NCBI GenBank assembly: GCA_022843125.1
Contig: JALHOG010000064.1
Coordinates: 1-33,153, forward strand
Reading direction: 5' to 3'
From: Ilumatobacteraceae bacterium
GTDB lineage: Bacteria > Actinomycetota > Acidimicrobiia > Acidimicrobiales > Ilumatobacteraceae
Length of the DNA: 33,153 nucleotides
Part shown: piece after piece, positions 7,081 to 15,189 of the stretch
Layout: every line of letters starts with the position of its first letter
How positions within the stretch are numbered: the stretch's first letter is position 1
Position numbers and translations under genes: made by a program
Notes under the pieces: model-generated
What the model was told of the DNA's origin: nothing
The model's database searches: none
The model's input: only the letters and a program-made list of their open reading frames with translations

Positions 7081-10000
7081 GCCCGCCAGAGGTCGGCAGC
7101 GTCGGAGATCGGCTCGATCAGGGCGTCGCCGACCGGCAGCTCGGCGAGCAGCGACTCGTCGAACTCGCCCTCGGTCTCCGTCACCCAGTCGACGAGCCTG
7201 GCGTACCGGTTGTCGTACCCCTGGAGGACGTGACGCATCGTGATCGCGTCGAGCCGATCGTGGAGCTTGACGTGCAGCAGGGTGATACCGGTGCACGTCC
7301 CGGACTTGACCTCAGGGACGAAGATCACGGTGCGCTGGTCGCGGCGGCCGCGGGCCACCAACACCTCGCGGGCGTCGGCCACACGGTGCTTGGTGCCGAC
7401 CAGCCGGGCGTCCGAGTCGACGCGACTGCGCAGATCGCGCGAGATGCCCCCTCGATCGACGATCGTGATCGAGTCGCCGTCGATGCGGTACCGGGTGTAC
7501 CCGGTGACCTCGATCACCGCCGGGTCGAGATCGGCGAGCACCTTCAGCGTGCGATAGCTGAGCACGTCGCGCCCGGCGCCCGCCTGCAGCGTGGCCTGCA
7601 CGAGCGCACGGTCGACGACGCCTTCGTCGCTCCGGGAGATGCCGACGGTGACCGTCTTCGCCTGGTGCTTGATCGCATCGACGGGTCGAGTGAGCTCCTC
7701 GATCGCCTTGGTGAGCGCCGTGACGAGCTCGTCGACGAGCGCGCCCGGCGTGCCGACCTTCCCGGACGAGTGCGAGTACTGCTCGATCGGGTTCGGCGAC
7801 TGCAGGTCGCGGAGCAGCCCGACCAGGCGCACCGCTGTGGACGCCTCGAGGTGGCCGTCGTACAGCTGGTTGCGGAGGCCGTCGTGGAAGCGCTGGGCGT
7901 GTTCGGCGAGCGAGGCCTGCAGCGCGGCGACGATCGCATCGCCGGTGGCCAGCTCGGCCACCGCCCGCTCGATCGCCTCGCGCGCTTCGCGCAGCGGATT
8001 CGCCGACGCGTCGATGGCGAGCGCGGCCTCGTAGCCGAACAGGTGCCCGACCATCGCCGAGAGCACGAACCCGAGGGCGGGGTCGACGGGCGGCACCGTG
8101 ATGGTGGCGGCGGCGCTGTAGCGCACCTCTCCCTCGTCGGCCACGACGATCGGCGTCGCCTTGTGCGCCCGGAAGATCGCCGTCTCCTTCGCGACGTCGT
8201 CGGCGGTGCTCCCACGCAGGCCTGCAGCGCACACCAGGATCATCGGCTCGCACGAGAGGTCGATGTGCTTCTTGTCCTCGGTGACGTCGGCGGGGATCGA
8301 CTTGTAGCAGAGCTCGCTGAGCTTGATCCGCACCTCCTCGGCGGCGACGTGGTTGGGGCCGTTGCCGACGACCGCCCAGTACCGCTTGGTAGGGGCGAAT
8401 CGGCGCGCCGCCGCAGCGATCTCGTCGCGCTTCGCCAGCACGCCGATCATCGCCTCGGGGATCTCGCGGAGTGACGTCAGGAGGTCGTGGCGGCGGCGGT
8501 CGGAGCCGACCCCTGCCGCCTCGGTGATCGCGCAGGCGAGCAGTGCACCGGCCGCGACCTGGGCGTAGAAGGCCTTGGTGGACGCGACGCTCATCTCGAT
8601 GTCGCGCCCGTCGGATGTGTAGAGGATCCCGTCGGCCTTGTCGACGAGATCGCTGGCGCGGCGGTTGACGATGCCGATCACGGCCGCACCGCGCGACCGC
8701 AGCAGGTCGACGGTGCGATTGGTGTCGGTGGTGGTGCCGCTCTGGCTCACCGCGATCGCCAGCGTGTCGCGCATGTCGAGCCGGAGCTGGAAGCCCGACA
8801 GCTCTGTGGCCGGGAGCGCGTCGATGTCGAGCGAACCGTCGCTGAGCTCATCGAGCAAGGCTGCCGCGCTCTGGCCCGCCACGGCTGCCGTTCCCTGACC
8901 GATCACCCTGATCCGTTTGATCGAGCCGTCGGCCAACCGGGCGGCGATGGATGCGGGCAGCGCCCGATCACCGATCACGGCACGGAGGAGTCCGTCGCGC
9001 TCGGCGATCTTGCCGCGCAACGTCTTCTGGAACGAGCGGGGCGCTTCGCCGATCTCCTTGAGGAGGAAGTGGGGAGCATCGCCGCGGTCGATGTCGCGGG
9101 TGGTGACTGCGGCCGTGTGGACGTGGTCGGCGATGACCGGCTGCGGCGCGCCGTCGTACCCGATGCGGCGGATGCCGGCGAGCTCGCCTGCGAGACCGGC
9201 GTCGAGCACGGCGATCTGGCCACCGTGCTCGCCGTCGAGCCGGACGTACTGCGTGGTCTCCTCGACGACGCCGTACGGTTCGCTGGCCACGATGAAGCAG
9301 TCGCCGGCGAGACCGATGTACAGCCCCTGGCCGCTGCCGTTGAGCGCCAGCAGCATCGTGTCGGGCGACTCCGAGCTCATCGCACCGATCGCAACCGACC
9401 CCTCGAACGCGGCGACGGTGCGACGGAACGACTCGACGAGGTCGCAACCAGCGGCGGCGTGCCGAGCGATCAACGCCGGGATGACCTTCGCGTCGGTGGT
9501 GATGTGCTGATGGATCCGGAGCTGGTGCTCCACCCGGAGGTCGGCGTGATTGTCGACATCACCGTTGAGCGCAGCGACCACGTATGGCGACGGCGATCCG
9601 GACGGCGACGATTCGAGCTCGTCGCCGTTCACGGGATGAGCATTGGGTTCGGAGATGATCCCGACGCTCGCCCAGCGCGTGTGACCGAGCACCGAGGTCT
9701 GTGCATCGGGGTTGCTGACCGCGAGCCGCAGCAGCGCATCGTCCGCGATCGCGGCGCGCAGCGCACGCGTGTTGTCCCCGAGTTCGCCGATCTCGGCCGC
9801 CGCCTTGTAGACGAACGACAGGACCCCGTCGGCGACGCGCACCGATCCGGACTGATAGGTCGGGTCCTGGGTGCGGGCAGCGATCGTGTGCTGGATCGAC
9901 GGATCGGCGAGATCGAGGCCGTGCCCGTGCACGAACACGTGGAGGCCGGCCGAATCGCGCCCGCGCACCTCGAGCCGGTCGAGCGCCGAGAGCGCCACCT

Positions 10001-10433
10001 GGACCGCGAGGTACGCGGACGTCGCACCCATGCCGGCCCCACGTCCGGCGAGCGTGGCGACTTCGCGTGCCGTGCGCAGGCGGTCGTGGCGGATCGCCCA
10101 GAGCGCGTCGCGGAGCGCGATCGCTTCGGCGTTGCGGCGTTCGAGTGCCTCCGGCGGCAGCTGCGCTCCCTCGAGCGCGGTATCGACGCCGTCGGCGACG
10201 GCGTCGAGTTGATCGAGCCGGCTGGTGATCGCGCCGACGAGTTCGAACTGATCGCCGAGGGCGATCACACCGGGGAGCCCCTTGAGGAGCGCGTCGGCAC
10301 GCTCGATCGAGCCGGTCACCGCGACGACGTCGTCGCCGGCGGCGAGCGCTGCGTCGAGCAGACCGATGACCTCGGCGGGGGTCGGCACCGCTCTCGTTGG
10401 ACGTCGCCCGATCACGCCGATGATGCCGCACAT
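7077..10433 (-). CDS. glmS: Oversized glucosamine-6-phosphate synthase (glutamine amidotransferase + double SIS)
   Basis: This 1118-residue protein has all core parts of GlmS, which makes glucosamine-6-phosphate from fructose-6-phosphate and glutamine. The nucleophile is Cys2 of MCGIIGVIG. RGRDSAG is at 158-164, GHTRWAS at 250-256 and ALNGDVDNH at 288-296. The first SIS domain covers about 508-640 (SQSGTT 563-568, STKAF 618-622) and the second about 682-810. Normal GlmS is about 610 residues. The excess is an insert of about 120 residues between the nucleophile strand and RGRDSAG, and about 300 residues after the second SIS domain. That tail replaces the family's closing RNLAKSVTVE segment. 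Adjacency to acpS and closeness to glmM support a role in UDP-GlcNAc supply, but the altered C-terminus leaves the exact reaction open. Confidence 0.85.
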   Translation of the reverse strand: MCGIIGVIGRRPTRAVPTPAEVIGLLDAALAAGDDVVAVTGSIERADALLKGLPGVIALGDQFELVGAITSRLDQLDAVADGVDTALEGAQLPPEALERRNAEAIALRDALWAIRHDRLRTAREVATLAGRGAGMGATSAYLAVQVALSALDRLEVRGRDSAGLHVFVHGHGLDLADPSIQHTIAARTQDPTYQSGSVRVADGVLSFVYKAAAEIGELGDNTRALRAAIADDALLRLAVSNPDAQTSVLGHTRWASVGIISEPNAHPVNGDELESSPSGSPSPYVVAALNGDVDNHADLRVEHQLRIHQHITTDAKVIPALIARHAAAGCDLVESFRRTVAAFEGSVAIGAMSSESPDTMLLALNGSGQGLYIGLAGDCFIVASEPYGVVEETTQYVRLDGEHGGQIAVLDAGLAGELAGIRRIGYDGAPQPVIADHVHTAAVTTRDIDRGDAPHFLLKEIGEAPRSFQKTLRGKIAERDGLLRAVIGDRALPASIAARLADGSIKRIRVIGQGTAAVAGQSAAALLDELSDGSLDIDALPATELSGFQLRLDMRDTLAIAVSQSGTTTDTNRTVDLLRSRGAAVIGIVNRRASDLVDKADGILYTSDGRDIEMSVASTKAFYAQVAAGALLACAITEAAGVGSDRRRHDLLTSLREIPEAMIGVLAKRDEIAAAARRFAPTKRYWAVVGNGPNHVAAEEVRIKLSELCYKSIPADVTEDKKHIDLSCEPMILVCAAGLRGSTADDVAKETAIFRAHKATPIVVADEGEVRYSAAATITVPPVDPALGFVLSAMVGHLFGYEAALAIDASANPLREAREAIERAVAELATGDAIVAALQASLAEHAQRFHDGLRNQLYDGHLEASTAVRLVGLLRDLQSPNPIEQYSHSSGKVGTPGALVDELVTALTKAIEELTRPVDAIKHQAKTVTVGISRSDEGVVDRALVQATLQAGAGRDVLSYRTLKVLADLDPAVIEVTGYTRYRIDGDSITIVDRGGISRDLRSRVDSDARLVGTKHRVADAREVLVARGRRDQRTVIFVPEVKSGTCTGITLLHVKLHDRLDAITMRHVLQGYDNRYARLVDWVTETEGEFDESLLAELPVGDALIEPISDAADLWRA

Positions 10434-10498
10434 GGCTGGTCAGGCTACTGACACCGAACCGTCACGTCCGTGCGGTCACTCGGCGGCGACCTGGATGT

Positions 10499-10843
10499 TC
10501 AGGGCTCGGCTGCGACGAACAGCGATCCGAGCCGGGCCAGCCGGTCGTGGCGGAGCCGGAACCAGGCCCATTTGCCGCGCTGTTCGCGTTCGAGGATCCC
10601 GGCCTGGACGAGCTGCCCGAGGTGATGGCTCATCGTCGGCTGGCTGCGGCCGAGCAGGGCCGGCAGGTCACAGGCGCACACCTCGCCGGATTCGGCGTTG
10701 GCCACCGTCGACACCAGTCGCAGGCGGACGGGGTCGGCGAGCGCCTTCATCACCGCAGCGAGCTCCTCCGCCTCGGCTTCGTCGAGTTCGACGCGCAGAA
10801 ACGGAGGGCAGCAGAAGTCGTCGTCGAGCGGCACGAGAAACAT
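10499..10843 (-). CDS. arsR: ArsR/SmtB-family arsenic-responsive repressor
   Basis: This 114-residue winged-helix repressor has the ArsR helix-turn-helix DLPALLGRSQPTMSHHLGQL followed by a wing containing REQRGKWAWFRL. Candidate arsenite ligands are C11-C12 near the N-terminus and C56/C58 in GEVCACDL. The vicinal pair plus one Cys at the start of the DNA-binding helices resembles the Corynebacterium CgArsR site. I place the start at ATG 10843. An open frame continues upstream, but it only translates the 18-bp repeat array as MIITVS repeats. The gene is divergent from arsI, with operators between them, and lies 65 bp upstream of glmS on the same strand, so read-through into glmS is possible. 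Confidence 0.9.
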   Translation of the reverse strand: MFLVPLDDDFCCPPFLRVELDEAEAEELAAVMKALADPVRLRLVSTVANAESGEVCACDLPALLGRSQPTMSHHLGQLVQAGILEREQRGKWAWFRLRHDRLARLGSLFVAAEP

Positions 10844-10844
10844 A

Positions 10845-10870
10845 TTGACAGATGTCGAACTGTCTGACAA
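10845..10870. promoter_or_regulatory. ArsR operator and overlapping arsR/arsI promoters
   Basis: TTGACAGA (10845-10852) and TCTGACAA (10863-10870) form an inverted repeat with one mismatch around 10 bp. Inside it, TTGACA-GA-TGTCGAA resembles ArsR-box half-sites. On the minus strand TTGTCA, 17 bp, CAATAT could be the arsR promoter with a leaderless message. On the plus strand CTGACA (10864-10869) and TACATT (10889-10894) with a long 19-bp spacer could serve arsI. The operator call is stronger than either promoter call. Confidence 0.55.
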
Positions 10871-10965
10871 CGTTTCGATCATCATCGATACATTGATGAT
10901 CATCGAAACCGTGATGATCATCGAAACGGTGATGATCATCGAAACGGTGATGATCATCAGGACTG
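10871..10965. repeat. Tandem 18-bp palindromic repeat array in the arsI leader
   Basis: Three near-identical direct units (TGATGATCATCGAAACSG) occupy 10894-10911, 10912-10929 and 10930-10947. A fourth, degenerate unit is at 10948-10965. Each contains the perfect palindrome GATGATCATC. An inverted copy of the unit with one mismatch is at 10871-10886. The array lies between the ArsR box and the arsI start. It may be a multi-copy operator or a 5' leader structure. There are no unique spacers, so it is not CRISPR. Confidence 0.8.
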
Positions 10966-10979
10966 TGAAGGGAACCACC

Positions 10980-11393
10980 ATGCGACTCCAGCTCGCCCTC
11001 AACGTCGACGACCTCAACGAGGCGATCGACTTCTACTCCACGATGTTCGGCACCGCCCCGGCCAAGGTGCGGCCGGGCTACGCCAACTTCGCCATCGCCG
11101 ACCCGCCGCTGAAGCTCGTGCTGTTCGAGGGCGCCGGAGCGGCAGGCTCGATCAACCACCTCGGCGTCGAGACCGAGACCGCCGACGAGGTCGTGGCCGC
11201 CGAGGCCCGGCTCACCGGCGATGGCCTCACCACCACCGGCGTCGACGACACCATCTGCTGCTACGCCGAGAAGACCGAGACCTGGCTCACGGCGCCTGAC
11301 GGCAACCGGTGGGAGTGGTACGTGAAGCACGCCGACGTCGACCCGGCAGCGGCGGAGGCCGCGACCACCCCGAGCACCTGCTGCCCCGCGTAG
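10980..11393 (+). CDS. arsI: ArsI/CadI-type VOC metalloenzyme (putative C-As lyase)
   Basis: This 137-residue vicinal-oxygen-chelate protein belongs to the ArsI/CadI family, whose ArsI members cleave the carbon-arsenic bond of trivalent organoarsenicals using Fe(II) and oxygen. VDDLNEAIDFYSTMFG opens the first beta-alpha-beta-beta-beta unit. Likely metal ligands are Q4, H60 (INHLGVE) and E112 (WEWYV). The vicinal substrate-binding cysteines are C93-C94, and a second CC pair sits at 134-135 at the C-terminus, as in the family. AAGGGA lies six bases before the ATG. The divergent arsR supports arsenic control. The short gap to glmM (4 bp, convergent) has no visible terminator. CadI-like cadmium induction is the main alternative role. 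Confidence 0.88.
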   Translation: MRLQLALNVDDLNEAIDFYSTMFGTAPAKVRPGYANFAIADPPLKLVLFEGAGAAGSINHLGVETETADEVVAAEARLTGDGLTTTGVDDTICCYAEKTETWLTAPDGNRWEWYVKHADVDPAAAEAATTPSTCCPA

Positions 11394-11397
11394 ATGA

Positions 11398-12708
11398 TCA
11401 GGCGAGCTCGGGGTGCTGCTGCACCCGGGCCGCGAGGGCCTCGGCGGTCGAGCGGGCCAGCTCGGCCGACGGGGCTTCGACCATCACGCGGATCAGCGGC
11501 TCGGTGCCGCTCGGGCGGACCAGGATCCGTCCGCGATCACCGAGCGGCGCGGCTGCTGCCGCGATGTCGTCGGCGAGCAGCTCGGCGACGTGCGGGTGGC
11601 GCACGCCGACCCGGACGTTCACCAGCACCTGCGGGAGCTGGGTCATCGACGCCTCGGCGAGCTGCGACAGCTGTTTGCCGGAGCGCTGGACCACGTCGAG
11701 CAGAGCGAGCGCCGTGAGCATCCCGTCGCCGGTGGTGGCGTGATCGGTGAAGATCACATGGCCCGACTGCTCACCACCGAGCGAGTAGCCGCCCGCCGCG
11801 AGCGCCTCGAGCACATATCGGTCTCCGACAGGCGTCTCCACCACGTCGATCCCGGCGTCGCGCATCGCGAGCCGGAAGCCGAGATTGGTCATCACGGTCA
11901 CCACGACGGTGTCGTGGTGCAGCAGGCCGCGCTGGCGCAGGTCGGTCGCGCACACCGCGATGATGTGGTCGCCGTCGACGACGTCGCCGCGCTCGTCGAC
12001 GGCGATCAGCCGGTCGGCGTCACCGTCGAGCGCGACGCCCACGTGCGCACGCTCCGCGACCACCACGTCGCGCAGGCCCGCCGGATGGGTGGCGCCGCAC
12101 TCGTGGTTGATGTTGCGCCCGTCGGGCATGGCGTTGATGACGACCACGCCGGCCCCGGTGCGCTGGAAGACGTCGGCCACCACGTGCGAAGCGGCACCGT
12201 TCGCCGCGTCGACGACCACGCGGAGGCCACGCAGGTCCCGGCCTTCGAGCACCGACAGGAGGTGTTCGATGTAGGCGCCGGGGTCGCGCCGGCCGTGGAT
12301 GGCCGCCGGCTCACCGGAGGGTGGGCCGAGGACGGTGAGCTGATGCTCGATCGCCGCCTCGACGTCGTCACCGAGCTTCGTCCCACCGACGGCGAACAGC
12401 TTGATGCCGTTGTCGTGGTAGGGGTTGTGCGACGCCGAGATCACGGCGCCCATCGCACCCGAGCGGGCAGCCTCGAACGCGACGGCCGGCGTCGGGACCA
12501 CGCCGAGACGGATCACCTCGACGCCTTCGGCGGCCAGCCCGGCGACGAACGCGGCCTCGAGCATCGGCGTCGAGATCCGGGTGTCGCCGCCCACCACCGC
12601 CCGTGAAGCACGAAGGACCTTGGCCGACGAGCGACCAAGGTCCAGTGCGTAGGCGGCGGTCAGCTCGGTGTTGGCTCGGCCCCGAACGCCGTCGGTGCCG
12701 AAACGCAC
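11398..12708 (-). CDS. glmM: Phosphoglucosamine mutase
   Basis: This 436-residue enzyme interconverts glucosamine-6-phosphate and glucosamine-1-phosphate on the way to UDP-GlcNAc. The phosphoserine is S93 in ISASHNPYHDNGIKLF, the Mg loop is DGDADR, the sugar-binding GGEQSGH is present, and RPSGTEPLIRVMVE closes the phosphate-binding domain. I start it at GTG 12708, where the family N-terminus (RFGTDGVRG) begins, with AGGCGG about eight bases upstream. The long upstream frame is rpsI shadow. It follows rpsI by 25 bp and is probably part of the rplM-rpsI transcript. It supplies the step after GlmS, whose gene lies on the same strand beyond the arsenic module. Confidence 0.96.
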   Translation of the reverse strand: MRFGTDGVRGRANTELTAAYALDLGRSSAKVLRASRAVVGGDTRISTPMLEAAFVAGLAAEGVEVIRLGVVPTPAVAFEAARSGAMGAVISASHNPYHDNGIKLFAVGGTKLGDDVEAAIEHQLTVLGPPSGEPAAIHGRRDPGAYIEHLLSVLEGRDLRGLRVVVDAANGAASHVVADVFQRTGAGVVVINAMPDGRNINHECGATHPAGLRDVVVAERAHVGVALDGDADRLIAVDERGDVVDGDHIIAVCATDLRQRGLLHHDTVVVTVMTNLGFRLAMRDAGIDVVETPVGDRYVLEALAAGGYSLGGEQSGHVIFTDHATTGDGMLTALALLDVVQRSGKQLSQLAEASMTQLPQVLVNVRVGVRHPHVAELLADDIAAAAAPLGDRGRILVRPSGTEPLIRVMVEAPSAELARSTAEALAARVQQHPELA

Positions 12709-12733
12709 AGCTGAACCGCCTGTGTCGTCGCGA

Positions 12734-13129
12734 TCAGCGCTTCGTGAACTGCTTGGCCTTGCGAGCCTTGACGAGGCCGTACTTCTTGCTCTCCTTCTTC
12801 CGCGGGTCGCGGGTGAGGAGGCCAGCCTTCTTGAGTGCGCCGCGCTTCTCGGGATCGAGTTCGGCGAGCGAGCGAGCGATCGCCATGCGCAGGGCGCCGG
12901 CCTGACCGGTGACGCCGCCACCGTGGATCGAAGCGTCGATGTCGTACGTCTCTTCGACCTCGGCGACGCGGAGCGGTTCGGAGACGACCATGCGCTGGGC
13001 GGCGGTGGGGAAGTAGACGTCGAACGCACGACCGTTGATCGTGACCTGACCGGTGCCCTGGCGAAGGCGAGCGCGGGCAACGGCCTCCTTGCGGCGGCCG
13101 GTGGTCTGGGTGAGCGGCTTGGTGGCCAT
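12734..13129 (-). CDS. rpsI: 30S ribosomal protein S9
   Basis: This is a 131-residue S9. TTGRRKEAVARARLR at the N-terminus, INGR, GGGVTGQAGALRMAIARSL, and the C-terminal KKYGLVKARKAKQFTKR tail (which contacts the P-site tRNA) are canonical. The ATG has GGAAG-type pairing upstream. It is 23 bp downstream of rplM, the universal L13-S9 pairing. Confidence 0.98.
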   Translation of the reverse strand: MATKPLTQTTGRRKEAVARARLRQGTGQVTINGRAFDVYFPTAAQRMVVSEPLRVAEVEETYDIDASIHGGGVTGQAGALRMAIARSLAELDPEKRGALKKAGLLTRDPRKKESKKYGLVKARKAKQFTKR

Positions 13130-13152
13130 GTGTGGGTGCTCTTCCTTCTCGA

Positions 13153-13584
13153 TCAGCGAACGTTCAGCGGCTTGGGGGCCTGGGCGGTGTGCGGGTGGTC
13201 GGGGCCGGCGTACACCTTGAGCTTGGTCATCTGCTGGCGACCGAGCGGGCCCTTCGGCAGCATGCCCTTCACCGTCTTGCGGACGGCGTCGGCCGGCTTG
13301 CGGTCGAGCATCTCGCCGTACGACTCGGACGACAGACCGCCCGGGTAGCCGGAGTGGCGGTAGATGCGCTTGGTGTCCATCTTGTTGCGCGACATCACGA
13401 CCTTGTCGGCGTTGATGATGATCACGTGATCGCCGGTGTCGATGTGCGGCGCGAAGATCGGCTTGTGCTTGCCGCGCAGGACGCGAGCGACCTCAGTGGC
13501 CATGCGCCCGAGGATCATCCCCTCGGCATCGACGACGTACCAGTCGCGCTGGATCTCACTGGCTTTCGGAGTGTAGGTCTTCAT
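13153..13584 (-). CDS. rplM: 50S ribosomal protein L13
   Basis: This is a 143-residue L13. MKTYTPKASEIQRDWYVVDA opens the protein, followed by LGRMATEVARVLRGKHKP, the GDHVIIINADKV core, and MLPKGPLGRQQ. The upstream frame is open for another 28 codons, but family alignment fixes the start at ATG 13584. It leads the rplM-rpsI-glmM transcript. A 14-bp palindrome lies in its leader. L13 represses its own operon in E. coli; whether this one does is not visible. Confidence 0.98.
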   Translation of the reverse strand: MKTYTPKASEIQRDWYVVDAEGMILGRMATEVARVLRGKHKPIFAPHIDTGDHVIIINADKVVMSRNKMDTKRIYRHSGYPGGLSSESYGEMLDRKPADAVRKTVKGMLPKGPLGRQQMTKLKVYAGPDHPHTAQAPKPLNVR

Positions 13585-13618
13585 CGATCTCGAGACTTTC
13601 GACGTGATGCGGACGCGA

Positions 13619-13632
13619 ACCACTGCAGTGGT
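13619..13632. promoter_or_regulatory. Palindrome in the rplM leader
   Basis: ACCACTGCAGTGGT is a perfect 14-bp palindrome 35 bp upstream of the rplM ATG, in the 117-bp truA-rplM gap. It could be a protein-binding site or a short RNA hairpin. No strong -10/-35 pair is visible near it, so the rplM promoter cannot be placed. Confidence 0.35.
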
Positions 13633-13701
13633 CGGCCGCGAAATGAACCGGGTAATGTTACGGCCCACCAGTGCGGTCCGCCAACGTCGGCCCGCGACCT
13701 G

Positions 13702-14556
13702 CTACGAGCAGTCTTCGCGGGGCACGGATCGGTGATCCCAGCGTTGGCCGTTGTAGCCGACGGCCCAGAGTGTGAGGCCGTGGGGTGGTGCGAGCTGGCC
13801 GGCGAACGAGCGATCCTTCGCCCTGAGGACGCCGTTGACGTCGGCGGGGGTGAGCTTGCGGAGGCCGACGTCGACCATCGTGCCGGTGATCGCCCTGACC
13901 ATCTGATGGCAGAACGCGCTGGCGCGGATCTCCATCCGCAGCATCGGGGATCCGTCGAGGCGCTCCCATCGGATCTCCTGCAGGATGCGGACCATGCTCG
14001 CCGGCGGCTGGCCGTCGGGCACCTTCGGCTTGCGGCAGAACGACGTGAAGTCGTGCTCTCCGATGAGCGGGCTCACGGCCGCCTGCATCAGCACGACGTC
14101 GAGCGGCTGCGGCACGTGCCAGCTCGTTCGGGCCTGCAGCGGGTTGGGCGCCGGGTCGTTCCAGATGTGGTAGCGGTACTGCCGCCAGGTGGCCGAGAAG
14201 CGGGCGTCGAAGTCGGGTTCGGCCCAGGTGGCGTCGCGCACGGCGATCGTCGGCCCGCACAGCTTGTTGAGCCGTCGAGCGAGCCCGTCGAGGTCGGTCT
14301 CGGCGGGCAGGTCGCACGAGACGACCTGACCCCACGCGTGTACGCCGGCATCGGTACGCCCGGCACCGGTCAGCTCGACCTCGCCTCGCAGCACCCGCGT
14401 CATCGCCGCCTGCAGGTCGCCGATGACGGTTCGTACGCCGTGGTTCGGGGCGAACCCGCGGAAGTCCGTCCCGTCGTAGGCGACCGTGAACCGCGCCCGC
14501 CGCACATCGTCGGCGTGCGGCGCGACATCGTCGGTCATGGGCCCATGATCGCTCAC
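13702..14556 (-). CDS. truA: tRNA pseudouridine(38-40) synthase TruA
   Basis: This 284-residue enzyme isomerises uridines 38-40 in the anticodon arm. The catalytic Asp is D69 in GAGRTDAGVHA. The motifs AYDGTDFRGF, RQYRYHIWN and FTSFCRK, plus the SAFCHQMVRAITGTMVDVG core, are all present. It begins at GTG 14556 or, six codons later, at ATG 14538; neither has a clear Shine-Dalgarno sequence. It lies 25 bp after the TetR gene, so it is probably co-transcribed with the efflux pair. In most Actinobacteria it directly follows rplQ. Confidence 0.96.
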   Translation of the reverse strand: MSDHGPMTDDVAPHADDVRRARFTVAYDGTDFRGFAPNHGVRTVIGDLQAAMTRVLRGEVELTGAGRTDAGVHAWGQVVSCDLPAETDLDGLARRLNKLCGPTIAVRDATWAEPDFDARFSATWRQYRYHIWNDPAPNPLQARTSWHVPQPLDVVLMQAAVSPLIGEHDFTSFCRKPKVPDGQPPASMVRILQEIRWERLDGSPMLRMEIRASAFCHQMVRAITGTMVDVGLRKLTPADVNGVLRAKDRSFAGQLAPPHGLTLWAVGYNGQRWDHRSVPREDCS

Positions 14557-14581
14557 CGGGGCGCCCCGTTCACGTGTGCGA

Positions 14582-15178
14582 TCAGATCCCGGGCAGCACG
14601 AGCGCGAGCAGGCGCTCGACGACCGACTCGTCGATCGCCCCGCCGGTCAACAGCCGCCGGTACACGAACGGACCGATCAGCGCGTCGAGGAGGAGTTCGA
14701 CGTCGGTGTCGACCGGGAGCTCGCCGCGCTCGACGCCGCGTTCGAGGATCGCGAGCAGCGGTGCACGACGGTGGCGGACCCAGTCGTCGAGCGACGTCCG
14801 GATCGCCGGGTCGTAGCAGGCGACCTCGATCAGGTGGGGCAGGACGTCTCCCCTCGACACGGTCATTCGAGCGGTCATGTCGCTGAGGTAGTGCCGGAGG
14901 TCGGCGCCGAGCGACCCGTGGTCGACCGCGCCGACCGGTTCGATCGCCGAGCGGAGCGCGTCGAGGATCAGGGCCTCCTTGGACGACCAGCGCCGGTAGA
15001 TCGTGGCCTTCGAGACACCGGCGCGGGAGGCGACCTCGTCCATCGACAGGGCCCGCACCCCGACCTCGACGGCCAGGGCCAGCGCGGCGGCGAGGATCGC
15101 GACGTCCGCGTCGGCGCTCCGAGGCCGGCCACGCCGTGGCTCCGCGAACACCGTGGCGGGCTCCGTCATGGCGCCCAT
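14582..15178 (-). CDS. TetR/AcrR-family regulator of the adjacent efflux pump
   Basis: This 198-residue regulator starts with an Arg-rich lead (RRGRPRSADADV). Its helix-turn-helix reads LSMDEVASRAGVSKATIYRRW (split by a single turn) at about residues 45-66, giving the TetR YRRW ending. The C-terminal part is of the TetR_C type seen in many actinobacterial efflux repressors, with a GPFVYRRLLTG segment. Alternative starts are GTG 15193, which overlaps the MFS stop as GTGA, and ATG 15169. I use ATG 15178. Position right after the pump, plus an inverted repeat in the pump promoter, suggests it represses the pump operon including itself. Confidence 0.88.
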   Translation of the reverse strand: MGAMTEPATVFAEPRRGRPRSADADVAILAAALALAVEVGVRALSMDEVASRAGVSKATIYRRWSSKEALILDALRSAIEPVGAVDHGSLGADLRHYLSDMTARMTVSRGDVLPHLIEVACYDPAIRTSLDDWVRHRRAPLLAILERGVERGELPVDTDVELLLDALIGPFVYRRLLTGGAIDESVVERLLALVLPGI

Positions 15179-15189
15179 GATCGCAGGCG

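Noticed and set aside
8487..10451. 654-codon plus-strand open frame opposite glmS
   Set aside because: The translation is Asp/Arg/Gly-biased with no motif and fully antisense to glmS.
10871..10965. CRISPR array
   Set aside because: Units are contiguous with no spacers and no cas genes nearby.
10844..11017. N-terminal extension of arsR with MIITVS repeats
   Set aside because: The repeats are the 18-bp operator array read in frame. The ArsR family start fits ATG 10843.
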